Assembly (NCBI GenBank): GCA_018466975.1
Contig: CM031556.1
Location: 496,001 to 560,000, forward strand
Direction of reading: 5' to 3'
Source: Sparassis latifolia
Lineage: Eukaryota; Basidiomycota; Agaricomycetes; Polyporales; Sparassidaceae
Length of the DNA stretch: 64,000 bases
Shown: piece after piece, positions 21,901-33,605 of the stretch
Layout: the number at the start of each line of letters is the position of its first letter
Position numbering within the stretch: position 1 is the stretch's first letter
Translations under genes and position numbers: made by a program
Notes under the pieces: generated by a model
What the model was told of the DNA's origin: nothing
Databases searched by the model: none
The model's input: only the letters and a program-made list of their open reading frames with translations

Positions 21901-23508
21901 TTGCCCATATTTCGACGCGAACGGTCACTTCGCGATCCCCGAACCGCGAGATTAATACCGGAGAGACCTCCTTGTAAAGGGTAGTCAGCAATTCTGGACG
22001 TGTCCCCACTACCGCAGCTAATAGCTTCGTGGCGGATCGACGGATCTTGTATGACGTATCTTCGTCATCAGAATATCTGCAAAAAGTGGGTTCAGATATG
22101 CCAGGTGGAACATATTTGTATTACGCACTCGTCGTCGAGCTCCGCATCCTCGTCATCATCATCTGCCATCTGCTCGTCTTCATCCTCGTCTCCGGCGTAG
22201 TTCTGATTTAAGATTGTCAGGAAACGCACGTGGGTTTAAGAAGGGTATGCATACAGGGTCATATTTGATGTACTGATTACCGGCTTGAATGATAGAGGGG
22301 AGATACGGTGTCACCTCCGATGGACATCTCAGCACGAGCGCCTCGAGAGCCTGTAAAGTAAATGTTGTCAGTAGACGCATACAAATAATGGAACCCAACA
22401 CATACCTGGAGACAGCTCTCCCGCAGCTCCTCGTCGTCGCGCTGCACAGCTTTGATGATACTAGGCACCAGCGAGTCCAATACCGGGGCCACCTGGTGGG
22501 GGGAGTGACGCGCCACGGCGGAGACAAGCTGCACGACCGTGCGCTGATTCTCCACATTTGCAAGTGGCGCAAGACCAGGCATGATTTGTGACGAGAGCAA
22601 TTCCGAGAAGAGCTGGAGCTGAGAAGTCGGCAGGAACTGTGCGAGGGTCGTAATCGCGCGCTTCCTCACCGCAGGACGCGGGTGCGACAGCATAGGGGTA
22701 AGTACAGCCAGTGGCTGTGGCTCAAGATCAGGGTTCGAGAGATACGTCGGGAAGCGACTGATCAGTATCGACAAGATGGACAGTGTCTCAATCAAAGTCT
22801 CTGGAGGCGTGTTTGACTGAAAAACAGAATATTTTCAATAAGAAGACGTACAGGGGGGAACAGACACGTACATTAGAGAGTTGTACGAGCAGTTTCGGAG
22901 TGAGCTTCTCACAGGCCTTGGCCGCAATTTTGCCCTCGGGTGGCAATTCGGCCGTGATAGTCTTCAGTGCTAGCCAGATGGTCAATGCGTACATCTGACG
23001 TGTGTAAGAGGTCACCTCACCCAAACTGGAGATGTCCCGTAGCTCGTCGTCCTTGCCGGATGAGAAGTCGATGAGGCGATCGACAACAAACTCCATCTGA
23101 GACTCCCGGATGATCTTGATCAATTGACCGAGGCTTTACACACGTTAAACAGTGATTAAGACATGCAGAGCAGTACAGGGACATACCACTTGACGGCCTG
23201 GTTCTTCACCTCGGAGATCTTGTCTTCCACCAGCTGCAGAACCTGGCGGAGCACTTTGTTCTCCACCGACTCGTCGCCGAGTAGGGTGTTTGGATCCGCC
23301 TTAATCTCTAACAAGAGATCATTCAGACCCATATACCTGGCAATGTCATTCCACGCTTGACACTTGTTCAAGAAATATCATTGGATCACATACCTGAAAT
23401 CTTGGTCTGGAGATTGCATCTAAGGGCGGACGATCAGGTCTAGCTACCAGCTAGGGACAAATAACGCACCTTCTCTATCAGACCGTTCATAATGTATGTT
23501 TTCGTCAT
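18982..23508 (-). CDS. CAND1: CAND1/TIP120, cullin-associated exchange factor
   Basis: About 16 exons on the minus strand, from MTKTYIMNGLIEK (23508-23470) to the stop at 18982, roughly 1200 residues. HEAT-repeat text is recognisable throughout: YMGLNDLLLEIKADP, KISEVKNQAVKW, ELRDISSLGEVTSY, RPAVRKRAITTLAQFLP, an acidic loop DEDEQMADDDDEDAELDDE, YKIRRSATKLLAAV, and the TIP120 C-terminal domain (HLIRDHLPTILPNLYMETVI, MGPWTHKVDDGLEPRKTAYE). In this family the protein wraps around unneddylated cullin-Rbx1 and swaps F-box receptors between SCF complexes. Domain order and length fit, and no broken frame was noticed. The window also encodes an F-box protein at 1460-2420, a possible client class. 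Confidence 0.93.
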
Positions 23509-24837
23509 GATGGAGGAATGGGGATTGGTAGGACAGGGTAACGGATTGTGGCGTGCAGGACGAGAGCCGCATTATAGGCGCCGGCCCGCCTGGTTCACTG
23601 CGCGAGACACCTCCTAGACCCCAGTTGCTTTGCTATCTCCAACTTGCAGGGTTTTGTTATCTCGTTGCTCCGAGAAGTCTTGACCGTGCTCTGGATGTAC
23701 TCGCCTCTCACCTGAGGGAATCTCGGGGCCGCACCTAGCTTCGAAGCAAGTCGTAAGCTTCCATAGTCTCCGTTTTCTGTCGTTGCGCGGTGCTGGTTGG
23801 CATACTGCTCTGAGAATCAAACGGACTTGTCTTTCAAAGCTTGAGGCAGCAGTAAGGATACCTCTGAAGATATCTTGCGGTAGCCCTCGATTTCCAGGAA
23901 AGTCAAGACACGTCGTAACGTTATAACAATTTGTTTATCCGAAGACACAAGTTTAGCTTGGGACAATGTGTATACATACTGTGACTGCACACTCATCTGA
24001 CCCAAGGTATGTAAACTCCGGTATGTACGTCTTTGCTTCATCAAGTGTGGCCCTCGCCCCAGATTGTGGTGTGCTGCATGGGAATACTGAACGGTGCCTT
24101 GTGACGCAAAGACAGCACCGACCCTCTCATCACTCTACCGACAACTTAGTCAAGCGCAAGCGCTTTTCTGACAATACATATTGCCCCTTAAATTATGGCG
24201 CCGGTACATGGGATGCTCTTTGTATCCTATTGAAGGAAATTGGACGTTATGATGTCCAGTCCTCAGGATTGCTCGTGGTTCGTGCTGGATGACATTTCCT
24301 ATGTCGAGGGAATATATGCTGGCCCGGGCGTCTCGGATGATTGGTTCCTTATAGCCTCGGAACCTGATAGTGGTGAACATGTTGACCGAACTCCCGCCGA
24401 TCTTCGGTGAAAAATGCACTCTGAGGATCATAGACGACCATGCGAGTCACCGGTCCCAGGCGGCATGCCGTGCTGTTTACTTGAGGAGTTGCTGAGAGTG
24501 GTTTATGTCACAGCAGGATCAGACTGAATTTTGAGTCCGGGATATGTTTCGCAGAGACTTCCCTTTTGCGGAAACTATTCGCTCGTCCACGGCCCTGAAA
24601 GAAACATTTCACTCAAAAATTCTGGCTCTCGCCCTCGGTCACGGCGCTGGCGGAAGGTCTCGGATCTCCGCGAGATCGTCGGTGACTCACAGGATTCAGT
24701 AGCAGATGACGTATAATTTAAAGCTGCAGACATCCGAGTCAGGTCATCATCCATCTGTCCTTCCGTGCGCACTGCTCCATGTTTCTCTGAGAGGATAATA
24801 CCTGTGGCATTCGTTGCACTTGTTTACGACCGTCATC
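23509..24837. other. 1.3-kb intergenic region
   Basis: Between divergent CAND1 and proline dehydrogenase. Contains only short frames with no domain or consistent splicing. A TATA-like TATAATTTAAAG at about 24712 could serve the proline dehydrogenase gene. Confidence 0.35.
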
Positions 24838-26887
24838 ATGCTGTTGAGAGCTACTTGGAAGGCTGCTCCGAGGACGGCTGCTTGGCGGGGCGTACGAACA
24901 TTCTCATTTGGCTCACGTCCTACTCGCCTCTCATTATCGCGTGTCTCTTACATTGGTATCGTGTCAGGAGGCATTTTCACTACTTCTCTGGTATTGGGAA
25001 ATGTCTCTAGTAGTATACATGCCGATGCGGAGAAATCTGAGACGGTGGGGCACTCGGAGCGACCGCCGACGCCATTGAGCGCACTAGTGAGGTCGTACCT
25101 TGTATATTCCATCTGTTCAGTCCCTACTATTGTCGACTGGTCTCCGGCAATCCTTTCTGCCCTGACGTCTGTTCCCGGTATTAAGCAACTCACAGAAGCA
25201 ATCGTCCGCGTTACATTCTTCAATCAGGTGCGTTTGTTTGCTCTAAGATCATCACTGTGCTGAGAGCCGGAGGTAGTTCGTGGGCGGAGATACGGCAGAA
25301 GATGCTGTACCGCTGCTTGAAAACTTGCGCGCAGAGAACAAGGGATGCCTCTTCGGATACAGCGTCGAGGTTGACGAGGCTCAAGCTGCAGGCAAGGGCG
25401 CTTCGCAGTCTAAACAATCCGTGCACAAACAGATCGTGGAGGAGACTATCCATTGCATCGACGTGGCTGCCGACTTTGAGGCCAAGCACGCACACGGCCG
25501 GCTCACAGGACGTAGGACATGGGTCGCTGTGAAGCTGGCAAGTCGCCTTCCACCTCGTCATTCATGCGTACCTGACTCCCTTCAGAGCGCGCTTCTGCCC
25601 AACGCGGACTCCCTCATCAGATTATCGAAGTACCTGGTTGCTACTCGCCCCACGTCCTTCCCGCTTGTCGCCTTCCCGGCCGCCCTCTCCCGACCGACTT
25701 GGACGTTCTCACTGCACATACTCCACCTAGCCCGCTCACTGAAGAAGACATTGTTTCACTTCGGGAATTGCGCTCCGACCTCGGCGCAATCTGTGCGCGC
25801 GCCCAAGCTCGTGGCATCAAGGTCATCATTGACGCGGAACACAGGTACGTCGCCCTTTCTATATCTATAGCATGACTGATGGGCCACCCTTTGTCAGTTG
25901 GTACCAAGTATGATTTCCGTGTTTAAGCGCCGAGCGTGAAGCTAACGCCCTGAGGAGCCGGCCATAGATGCGTTGACGCTTTCGCTCATCCGCGAGTTCA
26001 ACAAGCTTCCAGTTCCTGCGCGCTCGTCCTGGTTTCGCTCGTCTCCCCCTCCAGCGCCCGTCGGTGTCCAGCCATTAGTATACGCAACGTACCAGGCATA
26101 TCTCCGCCGGTAAGCCGCGGGCAAAACTCTTCTCACTGTTCCTGACACCCCACAGCACGCCCGAGTTCCTCGCCCAGAGCCTTGAAGCAGCACGCAAGGA
26201 AGGATACTCGCTCGGCGTTAAGCTCGTGCGCGGGGCGTATCACCCGCAGGAGATCGCCACCCACGCCTCCCCACCTCGCTCTCCATCTCCCCCGACCCGC
26301 TGCCGCCCGTCTGGCCCGTGAAGTCTGACACGGATAACTGCTACAACACCTGCGCCGCGGTCCTGGTCAAGGAGATCGCGAAGGATGTCGCGCGCGGCGA
26401 GGTAGTCCCCCGCGTCGGCGTCCTGTTTGGCTCCCACAATGCGCAGAGCTGTGACCGGATTTTGAGCCAGCTGGCGAAATCGGGTTTGGCTACGGTGGGC
26501 GCTGATGGGATCCTTGATCTCCCGGATGAGGTCACGGAGCGCATCACGCTGGCGCAGCTCTATGGTATGTGTCTCTGGTGCGTCTCTCCTGTGATATGCT
26601 GATTTGTCGATCTCCCAGGCATGAGCGATCAGTTGACGAACAGTCTGGTTGACCGCACGCGTTGCTCCTCGCCGTTCGTCCTCAAATACATTCCTTATGG
26701 AAGCCTCTCAGAAGTGAGTGGTGTGCCAACTTACCATTAACTTCGCCAATTCAGTGCTTGCTGGCGCCAGGTCATGCCGTACTTGAGCCGACGCGCTATT
26801 GAAAACAAGTCAGTCCTCGGTAACGGCGCTGCTGCTGACGAGCGGAGAAGAGCGTGGGCGGAGATCTCGAAACGGATATTTGGCTAA
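24838..26887 (+). CDS. PUT1: Mitochondrial proline dehydrogenase, two one-base frame breaks
   Basis: Eight exons: 24838-25227, 25277-25537, 25586-25844, 25898-25907, 25958-26109, 26156-26564, 26619-26713, 26771-26887; about 564 residues once frame is kept. The N-terminus (MLLRATWKAAPRTAAWRGVR) looks like a mitochondrial presequence. Family motifs: ARGIKVIIDAEHSWYQPAID, VKLVRGAYHPQE, FGSHNAQSCDR, QLYGMSDQLT, KYIPYGSLSEVMPYLSRR, AIENKSVLGN. It oxidises proline to pyrroline-5-carboxylate with FAD at the inner membrane. Frame slips occur at about 25678 (after PTSFPLVAFP) and about 26270 (after ATHASP), each needing one extra base in a G or C run. The second intron begins GCAAGT (GC-AG) and exon four is only 10 nt. 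Confidence 0.9.
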
Positions 26888-27349
26888 TCGATATCTTGCT
26901 TGGACAACTTACAGTATGCCTCCTGAATCGAGAGTAGATTGAACATAGTTTGTGAAACACAGATAGGCCACGGGCCTTACCACGGGGGGATCATGGGACG
27001 TGTTGATCGTCGAACCACAATTTGACGACTAGCACGTCGTGGGTTTGAGCGCCGCTCGTATACAGCTCTCGCAAGCTCGCATATCTTGCTAATACTCAAT
27101 CTACTTATGTCGTCTTCACAGATATTGAGCATCAATGCCGTCCGTAGGTGCGAATCAAATACGAGGAGCCTCTTAAAACTTACAACACTTGTGGAGATGG
27201 TGAGCGCAACTGTCATTCCTTCTGGCTCAAAGGATAACGACTGACATTGAGTATCGGCATCGGATACGTTGCAGACCATGTCAAAAAATCGAGCTGCACG
27301 CACGAGAGTCAGACAGAGAGGTAGCCTTTGAGAACGAGAACAGGTGGAG
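26888..27349. other. Intergenic region
   Basis: About 0.46 kb downstream of proline dehydrogenase; minus-strand frame 27303-26977 has no recognisable content. Confidence 0.3.
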
Positions 27350-27480
27350 TATACATGAAAGCATGGTCGAGGTCCCCTGCAGTAAGCCCCTTCTCCGACT
27401 CGTGCCAGTCGTACCCATTTTCCGAATCATAATCCTTCATATGAGTCTTCAAGCTGCTGGATTGCGATCCTTCGCATGCT
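27350..27480 (-). pseudogene. Fragment of the WKWR-family (minus-strand relic)
   Basis: Read on the minus strand, this piece resembles the middle of the gene at 37330-38025: LCQHAKDRN then, in another frame, KTHMKDYDSENGYDWHESEK and GLTAGDLDHA. Frames shift within it and both ends are missing. It sits head to head with the plus-strand relic at 27740, repeating the divergent arrangement of intact members. Confidence 0.65.
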
Positions 27481-27739
27481 GGCAAAGCTTTGACTCAAAC
27501 TAATTGTAATATCACATTTAACGAGGTCGCTGCAGTTACCTGCTTCCGCCCCGACTCCTCTCTCATGCACGGCACTGAAACAGAAAGGTTGTAGTGGGTT
27601 CCTGCCACCTTTCACTCTGACCACCACCTGGAGGCACTCATAGAAGCGGCCTGATCATTCCCTACAGGCCCTATTTCACGGGCAAGGTTACTCCTGAGGT
27701 GAGTATATGTATTCGACCTCATAACTCTCACTCGTTGCA

Positions 27740-28150
27740 AACTTTCGCAACGCAGCAAGTCGACCGGGTTATCACTCCTCCCGCCTTCCCGACGCTTGAA
27801 TCTTCGTATCCTCATTCCATCTTCGCGGTTGAAAATGCGACCCCCCAGTAATGCATTACGCCTGGGTGTTGAACGAGACAATGCTCTTTCAATATGCCAA
27901 AGACTATGACATGTTTGTTATGTGCGCATCGTTGAAGTTGTCCGTCAACCGTTCTCGCCGATTACCGAAGGCTACCAACTTGGACCCCAACGACATGGTT
28001 GCGTGTTTCTGGCTGATGAAAAGTGGGGTTACACGGATCATCGTCGAAGACTTGAACTTGCCCTGGCCGACTGAGTTCTTTGCCGTCAAACGAATGGCGA
28101 GCGGAGGGGGTCTGCGTGTTGTCTCGCTTTTCCAAAGCGACTTCCCCTGA
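27740..28150 (+). pseudogene. Truncated WKWR-family member
   Basis: LRILIPSSRLKMRPP, a frame break in a six-C run at about 27842, then VMHYAWVLNETMLFQYAKD, ATNLDPNDMVACFW, VEDLNLPWPTEFFAVKRMAS and a stop after LRVVSLFQSDFP. Compared with the intact genes it lacks the N-terminal exon and the last 45 or so residues (the FTNYDLARAP to GRRW end). A dead copy. Confidence 0.7.
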
Positions 28151-28450
28151 GCTCCTTGAGTGACTGTGCGGTGATCGAAGGCAGTCGTGCTTGCAACAGA
28201 ACGTTTATTGGCGTTCTCGTTCACTGGACGCGCGCTGTGGACAGTTCTGCAACACGGAGCCTCCTTCAACCCCGTGCAACTGTACGGCAAACGTTACTAG
28301 ACATGCTTGTAGAAATTTGCGAATATAGTGGTTGTAGTTGTACCTCAGCCACGGGCGACAAATAGTAAATACACAGGTTGCCAAATGCGTCTTATCACAC
28401 GGATAACCATGATAAAGCAAGTTGAACTTGCCGGATGCGCCTCAACCACC

Positions 28451-29260
28451 ATGTCTGCTACGACCAAGCACTCTACTTCTGAGCAACACCCAACAGATTC
28501 CGACACTGCTTTAATCACTGGATATCCTTGGATCGACATCTATGGCGAATGCGACATGAAGTTCTTTTTATTCCCGCCAGCAGACCGCATAGACCAGGAC
28601 GGAATGATCGTGCGGGCACCATCTTCTTACGTTTGCTGCATTCATTTTGACACATTTTTTCTGCTCACGCAGCATCCCCCAGCCTCGGTGATAAATTTCC
28701 CTCCGTACGACAGACTTCCTGTCATGTTGGTTGGGTCTGCCATGGAGTCCGCCTCAAGGCCACCTGTGCTGCATTGTGGGTGGGTCGCAAATGAGGAGAT
28801 GCTCTTGCAGTACGCCAGAGACCACAGATTACCTGTCTTCAAGCATTCACCGTTCCAGAATATGCTTGTGGACTCGAGCTCCCACGACGGATCGACTGGC
28901 AATAAATCTGACAACGTTGACGTGTCACGGTCGCTCACTGCGGATGATTTTGATCCTAAAAGCGGCCCGACGATGACATACACGATGCTCCTTAGAGATG
29001 CTCTCTTTTGCATGATCGAAGAGCTCAACTCCAAGTCACCTTGGCCCATTAACATTTCCAGCGTTGTGCACTCGTCAGCGCCAGGTGGCCCACACATAAT
29101 TTCGTTGTTTACCAATCACGATTTCGCGGAGGCGCCCTCAGCTAGCATGGTGGAAGCACTTCGCCTCCGGCTGGGCGAACCAGAACAACCAAAGTGGTAT
29201 CTGAGTCATACTCGTTGGAAGTGGGCTCCTGCCGACGTACCAGCGCTATATCGCCGTTGA
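28451..29260 (+). CDS. WKWR-family protein, divergent member
   Basis: Two exons (28451-28609, 28673-29260), about 248 residues. The 63-nt intron is a multiple of three, so the unspliced frame also reads through. After a hydrophilic N-terminus, conserved blocks are INFPPYDRLPVMLVGS, RPPVLHCGWVANEEMLLQYA, SLTADDFDPKSGPTMTYTML, IEELNSKSPWPINISSVVHS, PHIISLFTNHDFAEAPSA, VEALRLRLGEPEQPKWYLSH and WKWAPADVPALYRR. It is the most diverged intact member (others end WKWRxGDGRRW). No known domain, signal peptide or membrane segment. Function unknown. Confidence 0.7.
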   Translation: MSATTKHSTSEQHPTDSDTALITGYPWIDIYGECDMKFFLFPPADRIDQDGMIVRAPSSYVCCIHFDTFFLLTQHPPASVINFPPYDRLPVMLVGSAMESASRPPVLHCGWVANEEMLLQYARDHRLPVFKHSPFQNMLVDSSSHDGSTGNKSDNVDVSRSLTADDFDPKSGPTMTYTMLLRDALFCMIEELNSKSPWPINISSVVHSSAPGGPHIISLFTNHDFAEAPSASMVEALRLRLGEPEQPKWYLSHTRWKWAPADVPALYRR

Positions 29261-30381
29261 TTTACTATTCAACAGTCAGTACGTGACAAAAAGCTACAAT
29301 CTCTTCCGTGTGCTTACGAGCGTCATTGCAGGTTGTCTGTTTTCCTTGGCTATCTGTTGGTGATACATACATTAGCGACTAGGGAAGGATGGTTGTCGGA
29401 GTATAATTTTGGAGATGTGTATGATACAAAGCTGAGTAGAATCAGACGAAGGAATCTGTATCATTTTTCACTTTCTTATAGCGAGTATGCATTGCTTGCT
29501 CGTACTTATGTTCTTGGCCTTGTCGAAGTGCTGCCAGTGGAGAACTGCGCCACAGGTTGAGCGCGTCCTGGTATCAGTGTCCATGGGCGGACCGTAGGCA
29601 CAGTTTTGATGCATTGGCGACTATGATCGTGACCTCGGGGTTCGGGCGTAGCCGACCTCAGCGCCGGATGCGTCCCGATATCTTCATCTTGCCTCGTGGG
29701 CAATGCGCGCTGTGCTTGACTTTGCACTGCCACAGCTTTGTGGAATGGTGAAGTCCGCCAGTGGATCGGAGGTGCTGTGTCAACGCCGAACCGATCTTCA
29801 AGGGGATAACAAAGTGTTGGGCGTCCCGGTCATTGATTGTGCGCACAATATCGGCCCGAGTGTGGGTCCAAGAGCACTGAGTATTACCACAGAAGCTGGT
29901 GCTACATGCAGGTGCCCAGTGGCCGTTTTCCGATTGCGCTGTGCAATTTTCACTCCTGGAGAGTTCGGCGGACAGAACAAAGTGGAGTGTGCACCTCCCA
30001 GATACAGTAGGACTCACAATTGGCACAAACGGGAAGAAATGTACATGTACAGGACCTGTGTTCTCCTTGACGACCTGGCACAGTGTGAAACTCACGGCGA
30101 TTATCATTTTTCTTGTTTTCTCACGTTTTTCTTGTTTTCTCAGTCGGAGTTGAAGAGAAGAGAGATTTGATTGGACTGGAAGCAAATTTTATGAATGATC
30201 CTTCTATATGAAGGAGATTACCCCACGCGGGTCGGGCGCATCGCCCGCCGTCAGCCTGAGTGCCGATCTCCAGGAAGCAGTCCTCCATCAGCAGATACCG
30301 CACTAACGCGCATATAAAAGACATCCTCGCCACCGCCATGAGTTCGCATTCTATCTCTTCGAGGTTTTTGGCCGCGCTACC
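29261..30381. other. 1.1-kb intergenic region
   Basis: Between the WKWR-family gene and the aspartic protease. Long overlapping frames on both strands (about 29658-30185) carry no recognisable motif. The first few hundred bases weakly resemble 3' flanks of other family members. Confidence 0.3.
30313..30320 (+). promoter_or_regulatory. TATA box of the aspartic protease gene
   Basis: TATAAAAG lies 69 bases upstream of the protease ATG, at the usual distance for a fungal promoter with a short leader. Confidence 0.55.
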
Positions 30382-32755
30382 ATGTTCGCGGGTCTAGCTT
30401 TTCTTTCTCTTTCTTCTCTCCTTGCGACGGGTCATGCACTGAAGTTTCCCGTTCAACGCCGCGCCGCGAGTCATTCGGATACCGTCGTCGTCACCAACCC
30501 AGCAAACGCGAACAACGTGGGGTTTTCTGACGCTTGGCAGGCTTATGGACTGTACACCATAACAGTGTATGTTCAAGGCCAGCCCTTCCAAGTCCAGCTC
30601 GACACTGGCAGTTCAGACCTGTGGATCGATACCTCTAACGTTACAATTGATGGGTTCATTGATACCGGATACAATAGTACTGACATATATGCGTATGTCC
30701 TTTTGGTTGTCGTCCTTGCTCGGAAATGCGGTTCTGACTCGCCTAAATCGTAGTGATTCGACTGAGTCCTCTGGCCCTATTGTCATGGCGAATGTCTCAG
30801 TCGGCGAGTTCTTGGTGGAGGGACAAGCTATGAGTGAGCCCCTCAGTCATTGCTTGGTGTAGCTTCATCTGATTGACTCCGCGAAGTCAACGCTATTGAT
30901 TCAAATGCCACTGCTGCTGGCGCCGATGTCGGTTTGTTGGGGATTGGTCCGTACGTGCGATATATTGGATGTCCCGTCTTGCGCGTTAACGTGGTTTCTC
31001 CACAGCCCACTCGCTTCGCAGATCTTTTGGCAGCTGTTAAACTCCTCATATAGTGGCATGCCCTTTTTGAATAACGTGGGTGTCTGAATGAGATCGCATC
31101 CTCGATACTAATTCCATGTCACTGCCCGTCAGGTATTCAATTACCACCCTGACGAACAAGCTTTCATCACTCTTCTCCTGACGCGCTCAAACATTGGTAT
31201 CACCGAGGGTGGTGTCTTCAGTATCTGTCAGTGTTCATATCTTGTGATGCGTGTACGTGTATTGACATGTCTTCTTCGCGAACAGCGGAGCTCGTAGTGG
31301 ATTATGCATCCATTCTCGATACGCCTCAGTTGCCGGTTCATTCAGACACTGATTTTCTGACATTCATGGATGGCATCTACGTCAACGGCGAATTCCTTAC
31401 TGGCCACTCGATGGGGTTAGTTCTATTTGTCTGACGCCTTACCTCATACTTATTGGAATCTGACGGTTAGAGTGAACGGTACGAGCGCGAATGCCATTCC
31501 CAACGAAAACCAGACGCTCGTTGTCCTTGATTCCGGAACGACACTCAGTAGGTTTCACATCGCGTATCGCTTAGTTAAGGGATGTTTACAGGCAAATTGC
31601 ACAGTTCCTGCCCCGCAATACTACGTTGACGCGATCTACGGGAATATTCCTGGCGCGAACTTCAGTAGTACCATGAATACATACGAAGTGCCTTGCTCTA
31701 CCAAGTTGAACATCAGCATGCTATTCGGGTGTGTGTTTTTACACCTCCCGTCATTCCTGCCCCCTCAGTAGGCTTCCGATAGTGATATTCTGGTTCCCAT
31801 TGATCCAATCGACGCCACCATGGTCAATGTAACCGATGATGGCTCGGTGCTGTGCTTTGGTACGTTCACGTACATGTTTGACGGTACTCCCCTGGGTGCG
31901 TAATTCACCGTTCTCGAGTAGCTGTCTGATAGCTGACATCTGATATTTTGGTAGACTTCCTCCTTGGTGACACTTTTCTGCGGAACGTTTACTCTCTCTT
32001 CTACTATGGCAATTGGACTGCCGCCAGTGTGGGTACAGCGCCTTACATGCAGGTCCTCCCTGTGAGTCCTCCCGCCTCTCCCGCCTCTGTCTTCCTGACC
32101 GCCTTCGACGCCTGATCTGCAGCTGACGGACCCCGACGCGGCTTGGGCAAACTTTGACGCTCTGAACTTGCAACGTATCGGGCAGCTCGAGTGGCAGCAG
32201 ATGCAGGCGAATGCGAACATCACGTCCTCGTATGCTGAGGCTGCATCCATGAGCGTGACATACTCCCTTGCACCACCGTCCGCGGTCCGTACCTCTATCT
32301 CTTCTGTACCCCCTTCTTCTGTCCCTAGCACGAGCGTGTTCCCGTCCTCTGCAACCCCCAGTTCCTCTCCCAGCTCCCCCTTCTCCAACTCTCCCAGCTC
32401 CCGCTCCTCCAACTCTCCCTCCTCCAACTCTGCAAATTCCTCTCCAGCTACCCCGAGCAGCACCCCCGGCTCTGCCGTCAGGCCCAACGCGGACCTCGCG
32501 TCGTCGTCGTCGGGCGACTCCTCTTCAGTCAACCTGAGCGGGCTGACGCGCAACTCATACATCATCATGGGCCTCATCGGCGGCGTGCTCGTGCTCCTCA
32601 TCGGCGTGCTCATCAAGCTAGTGAAAGACTCGCGGAACCAGCAGTACCGAGCGGTGCCCAACATCATCCGCCCGCCGATGCACTTCAACGACAAGCCGTA
32701 CGAGCCGGAGAGCGAGGAGTTTACGACGCCGTATGATGATCCCGCGCGGCGGTGA
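30382..32755 (+). CDS. Aspartic protease (pepsin family A1) with C-terminal membrane anchor
   Basis: Multi-exon gene. A signal peptide (MFAGLAFLSLSSLLATGHA) is followed by a short pro-region and the mature lobe: QVQLDTGSSDLWID holds the first catalytic Asp, then VGLLGIGP, and LVVLDSGTTLS holds the second catalytic Asp. Exons are joined by small introns, the clearest at 30694-30753, 30834-30887, 30951-31003, 31415-31468 and around 31738-31771. The last long exon carries a Ser/Pro-rich stalk, a single membrane segment (IIMGLIGGVLVLLIGVLIKL) and an acidic cytoplasmic tail ending DDPARR. In this family such enzymes act at the plasma membrane or in the endomembrane system. Exact exon edges in the middle are less certain than the ends. 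Confidence 0.85.
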
Positions 32756-32939
32756 GTGCTGTTAGGCCGAACGCCAGTAGGTGTGGAGTAAAACCTCGGA
32801 CTCGCCTTGGGTGCCTATCATTTACTTGACGTGTTTATCTGCTACTTACTACGTGCATTCGTTGTTACATCTAGCCTGTGTATATTACATTCTGTATCCA
32901 CGGACTCGTCACGCTATCCGCAGCAATAAATTATCTACA

Positions 32940-33130
32940 TTATCGTTGTAGAAAAAGGTTTGCAGAAGTCCGACCCTTGCTTCCACGCTCCGTCACTAGG
33001 TCGGTGCTAGTGCATGCTGAGGGAAGGTATGATGGCCGGACAATTGGTCTTCTTCGACGGCCGCTTCAAGGCTTCTTCTTTTCACGGAGACGATTTTGGT
33101 GCCATGATGTGTTGAAAGCGATACAGGTAT
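32940..33130 (-). pseudogene. Relic of the 5' end of a WKWR-family gene (1)
   Basis: Matches the first-exon/promoter side of the gene at 38025-37330 on the minus strand (shared landmarks: the CCGGACAATTGGTCTTCTTC and ACGATTTTGGTGCCATGATG regions compared with the equivalent at 38040-38120). Too decayed to encode anything. Confidence 0.45.
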
Positions 33131-33139
33131 GGCTAGCAG

Positions 33140-33292
33140 ATTGTCTCTAGCAAACTGTCTGGATCAAGATATTGCGGACAAGGCAGCTAAGTGCACGACC
33201 TCCACTCAACTTCAACGTTCACCAAGGCTGGATCTCGATGTGGCCAATTTCTAACTCCGCGTCCGCGTCGGTGGCGCGAAGTCTGGTTGCCC
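33140..33292. repeat. Relic of a divergent family promoter (1)
   Basis: Resembles 38135-38280, the spacer between the head-to-head genes at 37330-38025 and 38323-39156: GGCTAGCAGATTGT, then GATCTCGATGTGGCCAATTT and CTCCGCG. Confidence 0.5.
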
Positions 33293-33605
33293 ATTGCAGA
33301 TCGACAGTGGAGGGAGAAAAAGACCAGGCTCAGTCAGTACCGAAGGCGGGAAGCTGCTGGATTTCCTTCAGACGCTGCGGGAGTGCAGTATAGATTGTTT
33401 CCTAACACAAACAGCTGTAATTACCTGGAGTGGGAACCTCTCGACATACATTTCAAACGGTTTGAAGGGAACGACCTCGCCATTCGCTTTGATCCATATT
33501 TGGGGGGTCGATCCAAGGAACGGGTGGACGGTTGGTCTTCTTCGACGGTCGCTTCATTTTTTTGTTTTCGCGAGGATGCGCCTGGTGCCATGGTGTACTG
33601 AAGGC
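33293..33605 (-). pseudogene. Relic of the 5' end of a WKWR-family gene (2)
   Basis: Clear minus-strand match to the gene at 38025-37330: start of exon 2 (RLKEIQQLPAF), the intron, and exon 1 around WIDPPNMDQS, where a small indel breaks the frame before VERFPLQ. Everything downstream of the first few codons of exon 2 is absent. It is followed at 33606 by the same promoter spacer. Confidence 0.7.

Noticed and set aside
29658..30185. Overlapping long frames on both strands
   Set aside because: Neither shows domain-like sequence or splice-supported extension; the two frames mirror each other.
30338..30397. Short upstream frame overlapping the aspartic protease start
   Set aside because: The ATG lies only about 25 bases after the TATA box, so it is probably upstream of the transcription start.
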